From Aureobasidium sp. EXF-3400 (lineage: Eukaryota; Ascomycota; Dothideomycetes; Dothideales; Saccotheciaceae): DNA of 38,803 nucleotides. Both the position numbers and the translations under genes were made by a program. Position 1 is the stretch's first letter, and each line of letters starts with the position of its first letter. The stretch is from NCBI GenBank assembly GCA_024195585.1, contig SWBL01000410.1, positions 1 through 38,803 on the forward strand, given 5' to 3'. Below the pieces are notes generated by a model. It saw only the letters and a list, made by a program, of their open reading frames with translations, did not search any database and had not been told where the DNA came from. Of this stretch, positions 1 through 10,983 are shown in pieces.

Positions 1-2
1 CC

Positions 3-131
3 CAGAAGCACATCGACTTCGCCCTGACCTCGCCCTTCGGTGGCGGTCGTCCCGGCCGTGTTCGCAGAAAGAAGGCCAAGGCCGCCGAGTCCAAGGAGGC
101 TGGTGGTGACGAGGAGGAGGAGGAGGAGTAA
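3..131 (+). CDS. RPS9: 40S ribosomal protein S9 (uS4), 3' end only
   Basis: This is the last exon fragment of a small-subunit ribosomal protein; the gene begins outside the window. The frame starting at base 3 reads [20 protein letters not shown] followed by a basic run, which is the conserved C-terminal segment of eukaryotic uS4/S9. The protein sits in the 40S body and helps with decoding fidelity (family knowledge). The tail is Ala/Lys/Glu-rich and ends in six Glu codons before TAA at 129-131, as is common for fungal S9 tails. Only 42 codons are visible, so nothing can be said about the start, introns or promoter. Confidence 0.93.
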   Translation, partial: QKHIDFALTSPFGGGRPGRVRRKKAKAAESKEAGGDEEEEEE

Positions 132-790
132 ATCAATCGCTCCACCTCGGCGTTCTGAAAGGCTATTTGGTACACGTCACGGGTACATTCGGGAATCATG
201 CCAGGCCATGACAGCGCGCACTTCAAAAGCTCAATCTCAATTTGACGAGTCTCTTCTGCAAAAATACCCCCATTCAATGCGCACAGTATTACGACCTTTA
301 TGTTAATCTTGTGAAGTGCCCACTCGTGAATTCATCTTCATCTCATCTACTCAAATATGTCTGTCTGTTTCTATCTGCCAACCACTATGAATGCCTAGTA
401 ACGTCAATCATAGGCTCGCAACATATGTTTTTGATCCAGCCAGGCTTGGCTCTTCGTGCTTCCATTTTACCACACTCATCCACGCTGCCATGTTGACATT
501 CTAGCCTGACCATCACTACAACATGTTTGCTTGATCTTCGTCTTCAACATATACTGTCTCCGGCTTTGCCAAATCTGATAGGTCGACTCGTGTAGTATTG
601 ACCTCACATTGCTACAAACAGGTAGGAATCCTTCGAAGGCAACAAGGCTGTACCAGCCAAGCCTTTAATATCGACATGCATATCATGCGCCTCGCTCATA
701 AGCAATGAAACACCTCCGTAATGGATGCGCCTTCGATTCTGATTTCCCTATCCTTCCTTGTGCTCTTTCTCTTTTCCAGTATTTGCGAGT
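132..790. other. Intergenic: RPS9 3' flank and promoter of the DUF6536 gene
   Basis: No reading frame here has protein-like content. The left part should hold the RPS9 3' UTR. The right part, with pyrimidine-rich CT tracts just before the ATG at 791, should be the 5' region of the next gene. Confidence 0.5.
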
Positions 791-3364
791 ATGGCTGACA
801 GAACAGCGTTGTCCAGTGAGGCATCACACACTGGTCTCATATCTGAAGAATCGTCGACTCGGGATCTGGATACCACAAAACAACTCGGAAGCTGGCGGTT
901 CACTGTTCGAGCTGGAGTTGCCGCCGCGAGTATCGTATTCTTGTTAAATTTGGGAACCTTGATATGGGCCTTGACTCTGGGCGTTAAAGATGGGTCTGCA
1001 ACTGTCTTTGAAGGTAGGACCTCCCTGATGCTAAACATCTATAGCTACTCTCTCCTCCCACGAAAGCGTAGAGTGACGTCCTTGTTATAGAAAGGCACAA
1101 TGATTTCCTAAACAGGGATGTGACCAAAGAGAGCCCACAAAACATTACATCTCAGTGGATACTGTGCTGTTTGTCGAAACTATTGTGCATTTCTAAAGTT
1201 ATGTTACATACTTTTGCACATGGGAAGGAAGCAACTACCTTGAGAACGACTAGAAGCTGACTTTATCAAAGGCTCTTGTACCGAGATGAAGAGGATAACC
1301 TTTTGGGTCGATCTACTGATCAACATACTCTCTACACTCTTACTCGGAGCTAGCAACAACTGCACTCAACTTCTTGTTGCACCTACCAGAAAGGATATAG
1401 GTGATGCTCACGCTAGTGGTCGGTACCTCGACGTGGGTGTATCGTCTATACGCAACATCATGGCTGTGAGTCGCTGGCGACAGTGGCTTTGTGTTGGTCT
1501 GTTCCTGAGCTCGATACCATTGCACCTTCTGTAAGATTACGGCGATATTCGACCTCGCCTACCCCTGCTTACCACAGAAAGCTACAACTCAGTCATATAC
1601 TCGACGTTGTCGGCAAGTAATTACATGGCAGCAATAGTCACAGATGACTTTTTACAAGGAGCAGCCTGGAACAACAGCAGACTTGACCGAATAACAGAGT
1701 CTGAAGCCACAGGACAGAGGCAACTGGTTCGTCTGCAAAGCAACGTCGACCATTTAACGAGGTTAGAGAACGAAGACTGCATCCGGGCATACGGTACGAA
1801 TGTTCTTGAATCCAGCTGGAAGAACGTCTTGGTTGTATCGGACGCCAATGTCGCAGGGCCCCTGATCAGGACGTACTACCACCGTGCCGACTCGCTTAAC
1901 GACGACTTGGGCTGGGTTTGTGGCAAGCAGGTGCAAGGGGCAAAGAAAGCATGTGACACCAAGACGATGATATCACATCCCATGAACTGGACCATCATAG
2001 ATATTGAAACCAACCAGAATGAGACTTGGATCGCAGATTCTGAGGAAGGAGATGATTGGTCTGGAGACCACGCTGAGGGGCCTGCGTTCAAAGCATCTGT
2101 CAAGTACTGTCTCGCTGAGTCTGTGCGACAACACTGCACCGTTCAGATTAGCACTCCATTGCTCGGCATGGTCTTGTTCTGCAACCTGGTCAAGGTGATT
2201 TGCCTGTCAATTGCACTTCTGGTCCGGAACTTTTACCCCATGGCTACAGTTGGAGATCTGATCAGCTCGTGCTTAAGTGAACCTGATCCATATACCTATG
2301 GGAAAGGTCCAATTGCTGCCCGGAATGTACGCAGAACCAAAGCAGTACGTCTAGTACGCCTCAGCAAGCTGTTGTTCAGGCTCCTCAGAGACTATCGCAA
2401 CGTTTACTTCGAACACTCCACGTCTTCATTCCACTACACCCATGGCAAGATTTTTGCAGTTGAGGACTCGTCTAGAGCAGGACCTGTAGTAGAGAAGCCG
2501 GCTGTGACACCGATGAAGTGGAAGAGGATGGGACCTCGGTGGTACCAGGCTACCTCCACGTCAAGCTGGGCTGTCTGTATGATCGTGTGCGCAATTGCTT
2601 GGATCACTGGGGTATACCTTCTGACCAGAGCCATCGATTATCGCGAGGGCAAAGACTCTCAGACTTACACACTCTCACGCATGTGGCAAGATGGTGTCGG
2701 AACGGTTTCGTCCGACTTCCTCATCGGCTCTGGTGGTCGCGAAAGAACACTAATGGAGAATGTTCTTTTGGCCAACACGCCCCAACTCGCCATCTCGTTC
2801 GTCTACGTTCTCTACAACAACTGCTTGACCAGGATGATGCTCGGACGAGAGTACTCAAGTTACGCCAAGCACCGCCGGCCATTGCGAGTGAGCCGACCTG
2901 AAGGTGAACAGCGAAGCACATATAGATTGCAACTGCCATACCGGTATAGCGTACCGCTTATGGCAATGATGGCTTGTCTGCATTGGCTGGTCGCACGCAG
3001 CATCTTTCTGGTAGAAGTAAACGTTTTCGACTATGATGGGAACGCACTGGCAAAGAAGATCTCTGCTTGTGGTTACTCGTCCATGGCTATTATCCTGTCG
3101 CTCGTCGTCTCTGGAGCCGTCCTCCTAGCATTGCTGGCGAGTGCCGCGCGGAAGCTTGAGCCTGGTATGCCATTGGCCTCGAGCTGCAGTCTGGCTATCA
3201 CTGCTGCCTGTCACACGTCTCATGGGGATGAAGATGCCGCGTTGTTGCCGCTGAAGTACGGAGTTGTAATTGCAGAAGAGCCGGATGGTGAGAGCGGTTG
3301 CGAGCATGCGTGCTTCAGCAGTAAGGAAGTTACGCCATTGGTAGACGGGCATTGGTACAGCTAG
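791..3364 (+). CDS. DUF6536 family multi-pass membrane protein
   Basis: Three exons: 791-1013, 1272-1530 and 1582-3364, giving 754 aa. The joins restore an N-terminal fungal DUF6536 domain: a membrane segment near residues 41-62 after a WRF motif, then ...LINILSTLLLGASN... around 90-103, the APTR and H..G..LD.G motifs, and a third hydrophobic segment ending SIPLHLLYNS. The second intron acceptor was set at 1581 because it regenerates LHLLYNS. The C-terminal half adds about five more hydrophobic segments, typical of these roughly 700-800-aa proteins. Function is unknown; it is likely an integral plasma or internal membrane protein. Intron 1 is 258 bp, about four to five times longer than its neighbours, because it contains a MITE-like repeat. 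A TTG-initiated extension upstream of 791 was rejected in favour of the ATG. Confidence 0.85.
1050..1231 (+). mobile_element. MITE-like repeat, copy A (inside intron 1 of the DUF6536 gene)
   Basis: About 180 bp with imperfect terminal inverted repeats. The left arm runs from the CTCTCCTCCCA end (1050-1060) to GGCACAAT (1094-1101). The right arm runs from ATTGTGCA (1182-1189) to the GCACATGGGAAGGAAG end. The inner arms bracket a core of the same length as in copy C (1095 to 1189 is 95 bp; 20786 to 20880 is 95 bp). The whole element lies within intron 1014-1271. No coding capacity. Confidence 0.7.
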
Positions 3365-4077
3365 AAGTTTATAGCAGGTCAGCTCGCAACGATATGCCAA
3401 TGTAGTAGACTCATCGATCAGTAAGTTCGCCTTTAACAATCTTTACCAGTTACCAGCCGTCATCATCGGAACGAAAGTCATCATATTTTGATCAGGAAAC
3501 CCGCTTCTCCACGCAACCCGATTCGACATCGCAAAAGCAGACTTGAATCAGCATGAAAGCGTCAACAGAGGGATGCTTAGGCGGCAGATTCGGGTCTCAC
3601 AATCCCCTTGAGGAAAGCAGAGTTAAGCGTGTCGCGTGGCATCACTGTCGCTCATAAATGCGCTGTGGCTCGATGATGTTGGTTGGAAAAAAGAATTGTG
3701 GAAAGAGAACAGCAAAAGTCTGAGAGTTTGTGTTCATTTAATGAGCTGGGTGTTGACGGAAAGGGTGATGCCTGTCTGAAAGTGTGCCCTAGGAAGGTGC
3801 GAACAGTATTTCCATCTTTGGTCCGACCTCGTCCCTTCCTGTTTCCACGATGACGAAAGTGCTGAATATAGCTGTCAAACTGATCAGCAATGGCCAGACC
3901 GAAAAGGTGCACAAGACACCAGGCAAAAGGTTTAGAAGAAGCGAGAATGGTTTGTGAATAATTTGTAATTTTGTAGGTCTGCTGAACCTGGAACATTAAA
4001 GGCCGCTATTGCCTTGAAAAAGGGGTCGTTAAACTATAATACAGGTGAAGGTGGTATCTTTCGTGAGTGGTGTCCGT
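3365..4077. other. Convergent 3' intergenic region
   Basis: This lies between the stop codons of two converging genes and presumably holds both 3' UTRs. The frames here are short and lack family motifs. I see no RNA gene or repeat. Confidence 0.5.
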
Positions 4078-5307
4078 TTACTTAGCATCCTTCTTGGCCT
4101 TCTCGACAATATCTTGGGCCTTGTTGGACTGCTTCTCGAGAACCTTCTGGAGCTCTTCCATGGTCTCCTTCAAGAGCTTCTCACCCTCGGACTTGTGCTT
4201 CTCGGCGACCTCCTTGAGTTGTTGGAGCTTGGGCAAGATCTCGCCACCGTTGGGGATCATCTTCAAGTACTGGTCCATACCACCGAAACCCCACTTGGAG
4301 CTCATCTCAGAGCCCTTAGACTTGGCCTTCTCAACAGCTGAGTTGACGTAGCCCTCGAGATCACCAGTGTTGCCAGACTCGATGCTGCTCTTGACCTTCT
4401 CGAACAGCTCCTTGGCGTTGCCTTGCTTGAGAGCATCGGCGTTGTTCTCGATAATCTCCTTGACCTTGGGGTTCTTGTCGAGGTAAGGCTTGGCCTGCTC
4501 GAGACCCTTCGACCAGGCTTGGTCACCGAGCTTCTTGACTTGCTCGACCTTCTCCTCGACAATCTTGCGGGCCTTGTTGATGTTGGTAGCGCTGATACCA
4601 CCAGCCATGATTTCCTTGACCTGGTCCCAGGTTCTGTCAACCTCTTGCTTGACCTCGGGACCGTACTGGTCACCCATGGACTTGAGCTGCTCAATTCTAG
4701 GGCCAACCGACTCCTTGAGTTGAGGGTGGTTGTCCATAAGGTCTTGAGCGGCATCGGCAGCCAGAGCACCGATCTTCTGGGAGAGGTTGCTGAGAGCCTC
4801 CATGGCCTTGTTCAAGCTATCGCGGCTCAAGCCAGTCTTGGAGACCTCTTGGAAGTCGGTGTAGGTCTCTCTGATAATCTTGTCGACATCATCCTTGTGG
4901 TTCTGACGAAGAGTATCGAGGTCCTTGAAGGCAGTGTCGATGTACTTGCGACCGCCGGGGATCCAGGCGACGTAAGAGTAGGCAAACTCCTTGACGTAGT
5001 TGATGGCCTCATCGGCATCAGGGGTGTTTGCTTGGATCTTGTTGCTCATATCATTGTAGTAAAGAGCAGCATCCTTGGCGGCGCTGTTGACCTTTCTGGA
5101 CATGCGACCAGCAGGGCTCAGAGCATAGATGGTGTAACCAACAACGGCAACGGCAGTACCGCTGGCAAGTCCAGTAACGACATGGGAGTTGGTGCCAGTC
5201 GATGAACCAGTAGAGGAGGACTGGAAACGAGCTTGGGTGTTGCGGGGAACCTTCGCTGAGCGAAGAGTTCTGGGAACGGAGCGGGCAATTGGTCTAGCGG
5301 CGTACAT
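4078..5307 (-). CDS. Mitochondrial membrane protein with long helical domain, unknown function
   Basis: Single exon, 409 aa, ATG at 5307. The first 40 residues are rich in Arg, Ser and Ala and lack acidic residues, which is a mitochondrial presequence. One hydrophobic segment follows at about 43-63. The remaining 340 residues are highly charged, Lys/Glu-rich and predicted helical/coiled-coil. This architecture fits a protein anchored in the mitochondrial inner membrane by one N-terminal helix, with a helical domain in the matrix or intermembrane space. I recognise it as a conserved fungal type but have no established name or reaction. It shares a 574-bp divergent promoter region with the NIPSNAP gene, whose product is also predicted mitochondrial. 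High codon bias toward C-ending codons suggests solid expression. Confidence 0.75.
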   Translation of the reverse strand: MYAARPIARSVPRTLRSAKVPRNTQARFQSSSTGSSTGTNSHVVTGLASGTAVAVVGYTIYALSPAGRMSRKVNSAAKDAALYYNDMSNKIQANTPDADEAINYVKEFAYSYVAWIPGGRKYIDTAFKDLDTLRQNHKDDVDKIIRETYTDFQEVSKTGLSRDSLNKAMEALSNLSQKIGALAADAAQDLMDNHPQLKESVGPRIEQLKSMGDQYGPEVKQEVDRTWDQVKEIMAGGISATNINKARKIVEEKVEQVKKLGDQAWSKGLEQAKPYLDKNPKVKEIIENNADALKQGNAKELFEKVKSSIESGNTGDLEGYVNSAVEKAKSKGSEMSSKWGFGGMDQYLKMIPNGGEILPKLQQLKEVAEKHKSEGEKLLKETMEELQKVLEKQSNKAQDIVEKAKKDAK

Positions 5308-5881
5308 GATGAAGATTGAATTTGAGTTGATGAGGAGAGGATTGTCAGGAACGGGAGGAGTCTAGCAATTTTATAGCTTTGCATGAGATGTTTTGCAACT
5401 GTGACCGAACTGGACAAGGAACTGGAAGCTTAGGCCACATGACGTGTGTAAACGCTAATAGCTGCGATGCCATGACGATTTTGTGTGGACTGGCCTCCAA
5501 TTGTGGGTATTCACTTTGAGCCACAACGGGTGTCCCATATTCAGCGCATCGGATAGCAGTGGAAGGCGGTAGAAAGGCTCATGCGTCTTGCCCTCACGAG
5601 GGCACATGAACGAGAGAAATTGTAGAAATGACGGAAATGTAGCTCCCGCCATGCCGTCGTCGAGACAAGCGCCTTTCTCCACAACCCCGCGCGCCGATTG
5701 TCGATCAAGCGGAGGAAGCCAGCTCAGGGACCTTGCGACCTTGCGACCTTCTCTCTTTGTTTCCTGCCCGTTGTCATCCTGTCATTGAATCTCTGCACCG
5801 TATAGCTCGCGACACCGTCAGACTTCGCTCATACAAATTTCCCCTGTTCTTGTCTCTGTTAATTCACACCCTTCCTCCGCC
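5308..5881. promoter_or_regulatory. Divergent promoter region (mitochondrial protein / NIPSNAP)
   Basis: 574 bp separate the start codons of two diverging genes, both predicted to encode mitochondrial proteins. It contains CT-rich leader-like tracts on each side and a small tandem repeat of GACCTTGC at about 5729-5752. No specific factor site can be supported. Confidence 0.45.
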
Positions 5882-6990
5882 ATGTATTCGCGACGCCTCG
5901 CATCACGCCTGTCGTCCTTGGGCACCTCAAACCTGACACGCCCTCTGTCGACAAGCGTCGTCACCGCTGCCCCCAAGAGAGCTCCTTCGCTCTCCGATGT
6001 TGAGCCCAACAAGGGCCAGCTGTTCGACCAGAAATCACAACAGTTCCGCGACGACTTAGCTGCTGCCCAGAGGAAGCGTGAGCAGGATGAGAGTTAGTCA
6101 GCCCTCATACCCCCGAGTATATTTCACTCTAATTGCGAATCGTGTTGACAGAAACAAAAGCTCCCGGCCAGCCAGAAGATGGCAAGAAGGGCGGCCGCCT
6201 CTCCAACCTGCTCTACGGTACCCAAGAGGGCCGCGAGATGGACAAGGAGATCGAGCGCAGCTTCAGTCAGGTCCTTGCCCGAGGCAAATACGTTCACAGC
6301 ATCGTCCAGCACGATGTCAAGCCTGACAAGGTCGACGAGTATGTCGAGCTTGTCGGTACCTGGTACCCCCGCATGGCCAACATGCCTGAGAATAAGGTTC
6401 ATCTGGTGGGAAGTTGGCGAACAGAGGTTGGCGACTGCGACACCTTTGGTACCATCATGAGCCCGATTTCGTGCGATGAATTGATTGCTGATCGATAATT
6501 CACAGTTCACATCTGGGAGTACCAACGTTACGAGGGATACCACGCTTCTCTGCACGCTATTCAGCACCACTCCGACTTCCCCGAGTTCGATCGCAAGCTC
6601 AAGTCTCTGATCAACTCGAAAAAGACGTCTCTGATGCAGGAGTTCTCATTCTGGCCCACAACTGCCCCTCGCAAGCTTGGTGGAGTTTTCGAGCTCCGCT
6701 CATACACCTTGCACCCCGGTAACCTTTTGGAGTGGGAGACCCATTGGCGCACTGGTCTGCGCGCCAGAAAGGAGGTTATGGAAGGTGTGGGCGCTTGGTT
6801 CGTGCAGATTGGAGACCTGAACACCGTCCACCACCTCTGGCAATTCGCCGATCTTGAAGAAAGACGCTCGCGCAGAGAGCAGAGCTGGAGCGTGTCTGGC
6901 TGGGGTGAGACGGTACACAAGACTGTCCCACTCATTCAGACCATGAAGAGCAGAATTTTGGTGCCCATGCCATGGAGCCCTGTAGCCTAG
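5882..6990 (+). CDS. NIPSNAP family protein (mitochondrial)
   Basis: Three exons: 5882-6092, 6152-6448 and 6506-6990, giving 330 aa. Introns are 59 and 57 bp with GTTAGT and GTACCA donors. The first 30 residues form an Arg/Ser-rich mitochondrial presequence. The rest holds two NIPSNAP (dimeric alpha/beta barrel) repeats: the first contains VHIWEYQRYEGYHASLHAI, restored by the second splice, and the second begins FELRSYTLHPGNLLEWE and includes HHLWQFADLEERR. NIPSNAP proteins associate with mitochondria and have been linked to mitophagy signalling in animals; the biochemical role in fungi is unsettled. The length is close to that of other fungal members. Confidence 0.88.
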
Positions 6991-7429
6991 AGAGCTAGCC
7001 TCGATGTGGGATGGCCAGAGACGACGGATACATACGTATCATAGCATTCATCGGTTGGGAAACAACAGCGTCCACATAGCATTCAAGGGTCTTGTAGCGA
7101 AGGAGGCAGCGGAGTTATGGCGAGCGCTGTACAAACCACATTTTAGGCTCGATTGTTAGGTAGCCATCGCAATTCATAAGTCATATACTCAATAAACGGT
7201 CGTGTCTCGAAGCTCCGAGTACGCAGCAGGAAGCTTCCATTTCGCACGTGTTTCACCGATGACGAGGCGGTCTGACCTTGAACTTGAAAGCAGGATCGCG
7301 CACGTCCTTGTTGTTCTTGCTTGGCGCGTTTTTCTCGATACTCGACATCTCGCTGGCCGTCCTTACCTTCCATTATTAGTTTCCCTCGTTTTGAGATTTT
7401 GAGATAGATCTGTGACAGATCCGTCAATC
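6991..7429. other. Intergenic between NIPSNAP and phosphotransferase genes
   Basis: 439 bp between genes on the same strand. The left half is likely the NIPSNAP 3' UTR. The right part should hold the promoter and leader of the next gene. No other feature seen. Confidence 0.45.
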
Positions 7430-8864
7430 ATGGTATACATTCGTCAAGACCGGCTTCCAAAGCTCAAGGAGTACAAGTACTCGGGCGTCGACCACAGCTT
7501 GCTGTCGCGTTATGTCTTAAAGCCATTCTACACACACGTCGTCATCAATTGTTTCCCAATGTCTATGGCGTGAGTAAACCGAATCGTAAAATCCAAAATC
7601 GAGAGTTTAATGTATCTGATGTGTTTCGTAGGCCAAACCTCGTAAGCTTATCCACCTTGGACTCGAATCTATTGGCAACTGGAGATAGCTTTACAACAGG
7701 ATGCTAAGACCTACAATCACAGATCACTTTGAGCGGATTCAGTTTTGTGATCATGAACTTGTTGACAATGTTCTACTACACTCCCGGTATGGACCAGGAT
7801 TGTCCTTCTTGGGTCTACTATTCCTGGGCTATTGGGCTTTTCACATACCAGACCTTTGATGCCGTGGATGGTAGTCAAGCGTAAGTTTCAGGCTCTGTTC
7901 AAAGGCGCGGAAGCCTCGTAATGCTAATGTCTTTGCTTGCAGACGAAGAACCAGACAAAGTGGTCCTCTCGGCGAACTTTTCGATCACGGTGTCGACGCT
8001 GTGAACACTTCCCTTGAGGTTCTCATCTTCTCAGCAGCCATGAGCTTCGGTCAGGGCTGGAAGACCGTCTTGATCCTCTTCGCTTCTCTGTTGACCTTCT
8101 ACGTGCAAACTTGGGATGAATATCACACCCACACTCTGACTCTGGGTGTTGTCTCGGGCCCTGTTGAGGGTATCGTCATCCTCTGTCTCGTGTACGCATT
8201 CACCGGCTACGTTGGTGGTGGCAGCTTCTGGCACCAATCCATGTTCGCTACACTGGGCCTGCCTCGCCTCGCGATTATCCCTGATATCGTATACGACTTG
8301 CCCTGGACGGACTGGTACATGGTCCAAGGCAGCGCGGTGCTGATCTTCAACACCGTGTTGAGCGCCATGAACGTCATGGCTGCCCGTCGTCTGCGCAAGG
8401 AGAACCCTGTTATTGCTCTATACGGTCTGGCCCCCTTCTTCCTCACTTGGACCGTCATTCCCGCCTACCTCTTCCTTCAACCTGTCATTCTGCGTCAGCA
8501 TCTTGTGCCTTTCGTCCTCTATGTTGGCCTCGTCAACGCCTACTCGGTCGGTCAGATGATCACTGCTCACTTGACCAAGTCGCCCTTCCCCATGACCAAC
8601 GTGTTGGTCTTGCCTCTGCTCTTCGGTGTCATTGATAGTCTGGGCCCTTTTCTGCAGAACCACATCGGTCTCGGATGGCCTAGTGCTCTGGGTGATGGAC
8701 AGTACCAGATTGCCTTCATGTTCTCCTGCCTGGGCCTTGCAATCGGTGTGTACGGCAGCTTTGTTGTCGATGTCATTGTTACCATTTGCGACTACCTCGA
8801 CATCTGGTGTCTGACCATCAAGCACCCTTACGTTCCTGAGGCTGAAGAGAAGAAGGTTCGCTAA
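7430..8864 (+). CDS. sn-1,2-diacylglycerol choline/ethanolamine phosphotransferase (CDP-alcohol phosphotransferase)
   Basis: Four exons: 7430-7569, a 10-nt microexon 7632-7641, 7723-7880 and 7943-8864, giving 409 aa. Introns are 62, 81 and 62 bp. The enzyme transfers phosphocholine or phosphoethanolamine from its CDP derivative to diacylglycerol, the last Kennedy-pathway step, in ER/Golgi membranes. The CDP-alcohol phosphotransferase motif DG(x2)AR(x8)G(x3)D(x3)D is complete: D99, G100, A103, R104, G113, D117, D121. It is assembled across intron 3. The microexon codes for most of the conserved A-P-N-L before ITLSG. About eight further hydrophobic segments follow. Length matches yeast Cpt1/Ept1 (about 390 aa). 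Sequence alone does not decide choline versus ethanolamine preference. Confidence 0.93.
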
Positions 8865-9299
8865 ATCTTGATTCGGGAACGAATATCTGGGTTTGAGTGT
8901 TACTCGTGACACGTGCGAAGTGGATGAGATGGGTTGTTGGAGTATCCAATTACATAGAAGTGGGGAGTGGAGGGTTGTACGAGGTACATTATGGAAACGA
9001 TCATCAAATAGACAAAGACGTGTGTGAGTATGAGAAGGAAGAGAGAAAATGATGTACGGTAACGGTATACGCTTTTTACGATAGAATAACCAAATTGGTC
9101 TACCTCTGAATCTACGACTACCAGTCGATAGAGTTGTTGTGAACCACGTATGCTGCCCTGATTTTACATCCAAATCTTCTAGCAAAAGTGTTTTGACCAA
9201 GATCGATGTTGACTCGAATCGTTTTTGCGTCGACGTCACCACTTTGGGATTCTCCCAGATGAATCCAGACATCTTTTCTTGAGATAGAAACGTGCGAAT
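8865..9299. other. Intergenic between phosphotransferase and NIF3-like genes
   Basis: 435 bp between genes on the same strand. It should hold the 3' UTR of the phosphotransferase and the promoter of the next gene. No repeat or RNA gene seen. Confidence 0.45.
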
Positions 9300-10334
9300 A
9301 TGTCGCTACAAACAGGACTAACCCCGGCCACCTCTCCAATGGTCCCTTCAAATCTCCCTGTTCTGATTGGACAACCTGCACCACCCACTATACTGCCGAC
9401 AGTGGTCCAAACCAGCCAATATCTTGCTGCCTTCTTTCCTAAAAGAGCAAGGGACGTACAATGGCTTTACCACGAACCTCGGAATCCTCGCTACTTATCA
9501 GCTACTGCTCCGGTCGCTCGGATAGTATGTAGCATTACGCCTACTGCTGGAGTATATACTGCCATGTATGCCGCTCGCGCACCACCACCTCTGGTATTCC
9601 TCCACCGGCCATTCACATTGGATCGGAAACGCGTTCCTCGAGGCGCAAATGTCTTGAGCTCACACGTCGGCTTCGATGAAGTTCTGACAACTGGCTGGAA
9701 CGAGGCCTTGGCCGAACGACTGGGCTTGTATACTGGCGAGGATGCTGTGTGCATACAAGGCTACAAAGGCGACCCGGATCGCCGTATAGGTCTTGTCGCA
9801 GCATTTCGCAAACCTGCAACCCTAGGAAACGTCTCTGACCGCATCAAGCGCGAATTCGGGCAGTGGGATGCTGTTCATGGCGCCGATGTTGAGAGTGAAG
9901 CCGACATGACTCAGCCCGTGACTGTCGTGGCTATCATGAATGCCTTCCACCCTGAAGAGGTACAAAGAGTCTCCGAAGCTGCACTCTCCAAAGGCTGGAT
10001 CCCAGACATCAACCAAGGAGACAGTATAGTCTATCTCACCGGTCAAGCAAGAGAACCAGGACTTGCCGCCGCACTGGAGAAGAAAATGAAGGTTTTCTGT
10101 GTTGGCCACCGCAGCTGCGAGGAGTGGGGTATCAGATATATTGCTTCCGAGCTGAGGCGAGAGTTTCCTATGGTCGATGTCTGCGAAGTATACGAGGATG
10201 AGGAACCCCGAGAGCCCAGGGAGCCCAAGAAGCCAAAGCCAGACTTGAAGAGAAGTGTTCCTCCCTCATCAGCAAACTTACCAGAGCAGAAACGTAGGCA
10301 GAGCGATATTGCCACTACACAGGCTTCCGCTTAA
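9300..10334 (+). CDS. NIF3: NIF3-like (DUF34) protein
   Basis: Single exon, 344 aa. The N-terminal half has VFLHRPFTLDRKRVPRG followed by SSHVGFD, corresponding to the HHP-type metal-ligand region of NIF3/DUF34 proteins. The segment after that (GWNEALAERLGLYTGE ... IQGYKGDPDRRIGLV) fits the family. The C-terminal part has FCVGHRSCEEWGIRYIASEL, corresponding to the second GH..SE metal-binding motif. The family binds two divalent metals; its reaction is not firmly established, and the name comes from interaction with the yeast coactivator NGG1/ADA3. The last 45 residues are a charged Pro/Glu/Lys tail. No intron is needed. Confidence 0.8.
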   Translation: MSLQTGLTPATSPMVPSNLPVLIGQPAPPTILPTVVQTSQYLAAFFPKRARDVQWLYHEPRNPRYLSATAPVARIVCSITPTAGVYTAMYAARAPPPLVFLHRPFTLDRKRVPRGANVLSSHVGFDEVLTTGWNEALAERLGLYTGEDAVCIQGYKGDPDRRIGLVAAFRKPATLGNVSDRIKREFGQWDAVHGADVESEADMTQPVTVVAIMNAFHPEEVQRVSEAALSKGWIPDINQGDSIVYLTGQAREPGLAAALEKKMKVFCVGHRSCEEWGIRYIASELRREFPMVDVCEVYEDEEPREPREPKKPKPDLKRSVPPSSANLPEQKRRQSDIATTQASA

Positions 10335-10983
10335 GAAACATGAGAACACATATCTTTCATACACACGAACTCTCTTTCCCTTTGTGTCTTTCAAAAATTA
10401 TTGATTTTTTCATGCTGTGAGTGCAACCCTGACATCATTTTGGAAATTCGCGATTGCAACATCAACAATATCTTAATGCTGGAGGCGCTCACTCAAAATG
10501 CCTGTCAAGATGTAGAACTACGCATCGAGGTACCGTAGAGTCTTTTGCATGGCAGTTGTATTGTGTGGGAGCGCTTGTTCGACGGAGTGTTGTGGCTAGC
10601 GTTTGCTGAGCAAGATCACTCTCTCTTTGTGAGCAAATGCTGAGTTCACACATGTAGTAATGCACAACAGCTTCAGGAAACAGGCTTGTATCGATCGGAG
10701 AATAATACATTCTCAGCTCTCTCTTTGGCCACCACTTTAATGTGGAAGGTATTGTGCATTCCTACAGCTACCCGCATGCCATACCTTAGCACATGGGGAG
10801 GACATAACATGGAACCAGAATGACCAAGATCATGAATTGACGACAGGAGATGGTATGGCAAGTGGAAAGAACAGGTGTTTAGCAGTGCTATATATTAGTC
10901 TAAGGTCTATATGAATATTTAACCCATCGCTATGCAAAAAACTGACACGCAAATTCAACATCCATGATCTAATATCTAAGATG
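10335..10983. other. Convergent intergenic region holding a MITE copy
   Basis: 649 bp between the stop codons of NIF3 (+) and the transporter (-). Its main content is the repeat listed as copy B. The remainder is A/T-rich 3' UTR-like sequence. Confidence 0.5.
10618..10802 (+). mobile_element. MITE-like repeat, copy B
   Basis: It has the same plan as copies A and C: left inner arm TGCACAAC at 10661-10668, right inner arm ATTGTGCA at 10751-10758, and right terminus GCACATGGGGAGG at 10789-10801. The interval from ATTGTGCA to GCACATGGGG is 30 nt, as in copy C. The left outer arm (CTTTGTGAGCAAATG, about 10624-10638) is a degraded match to the reverse complement of the right terminus, so the left end is approximate. 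Confidence 0.6.

Noticed and set aside
4045..5205. Long plus-strand frames opposite the mitochondrial protein gene
   Set aside because: They are Leu-rich mirror frames of a Lys/Glu-rich coiled-coil gene on the other strand and have no motif of their own.
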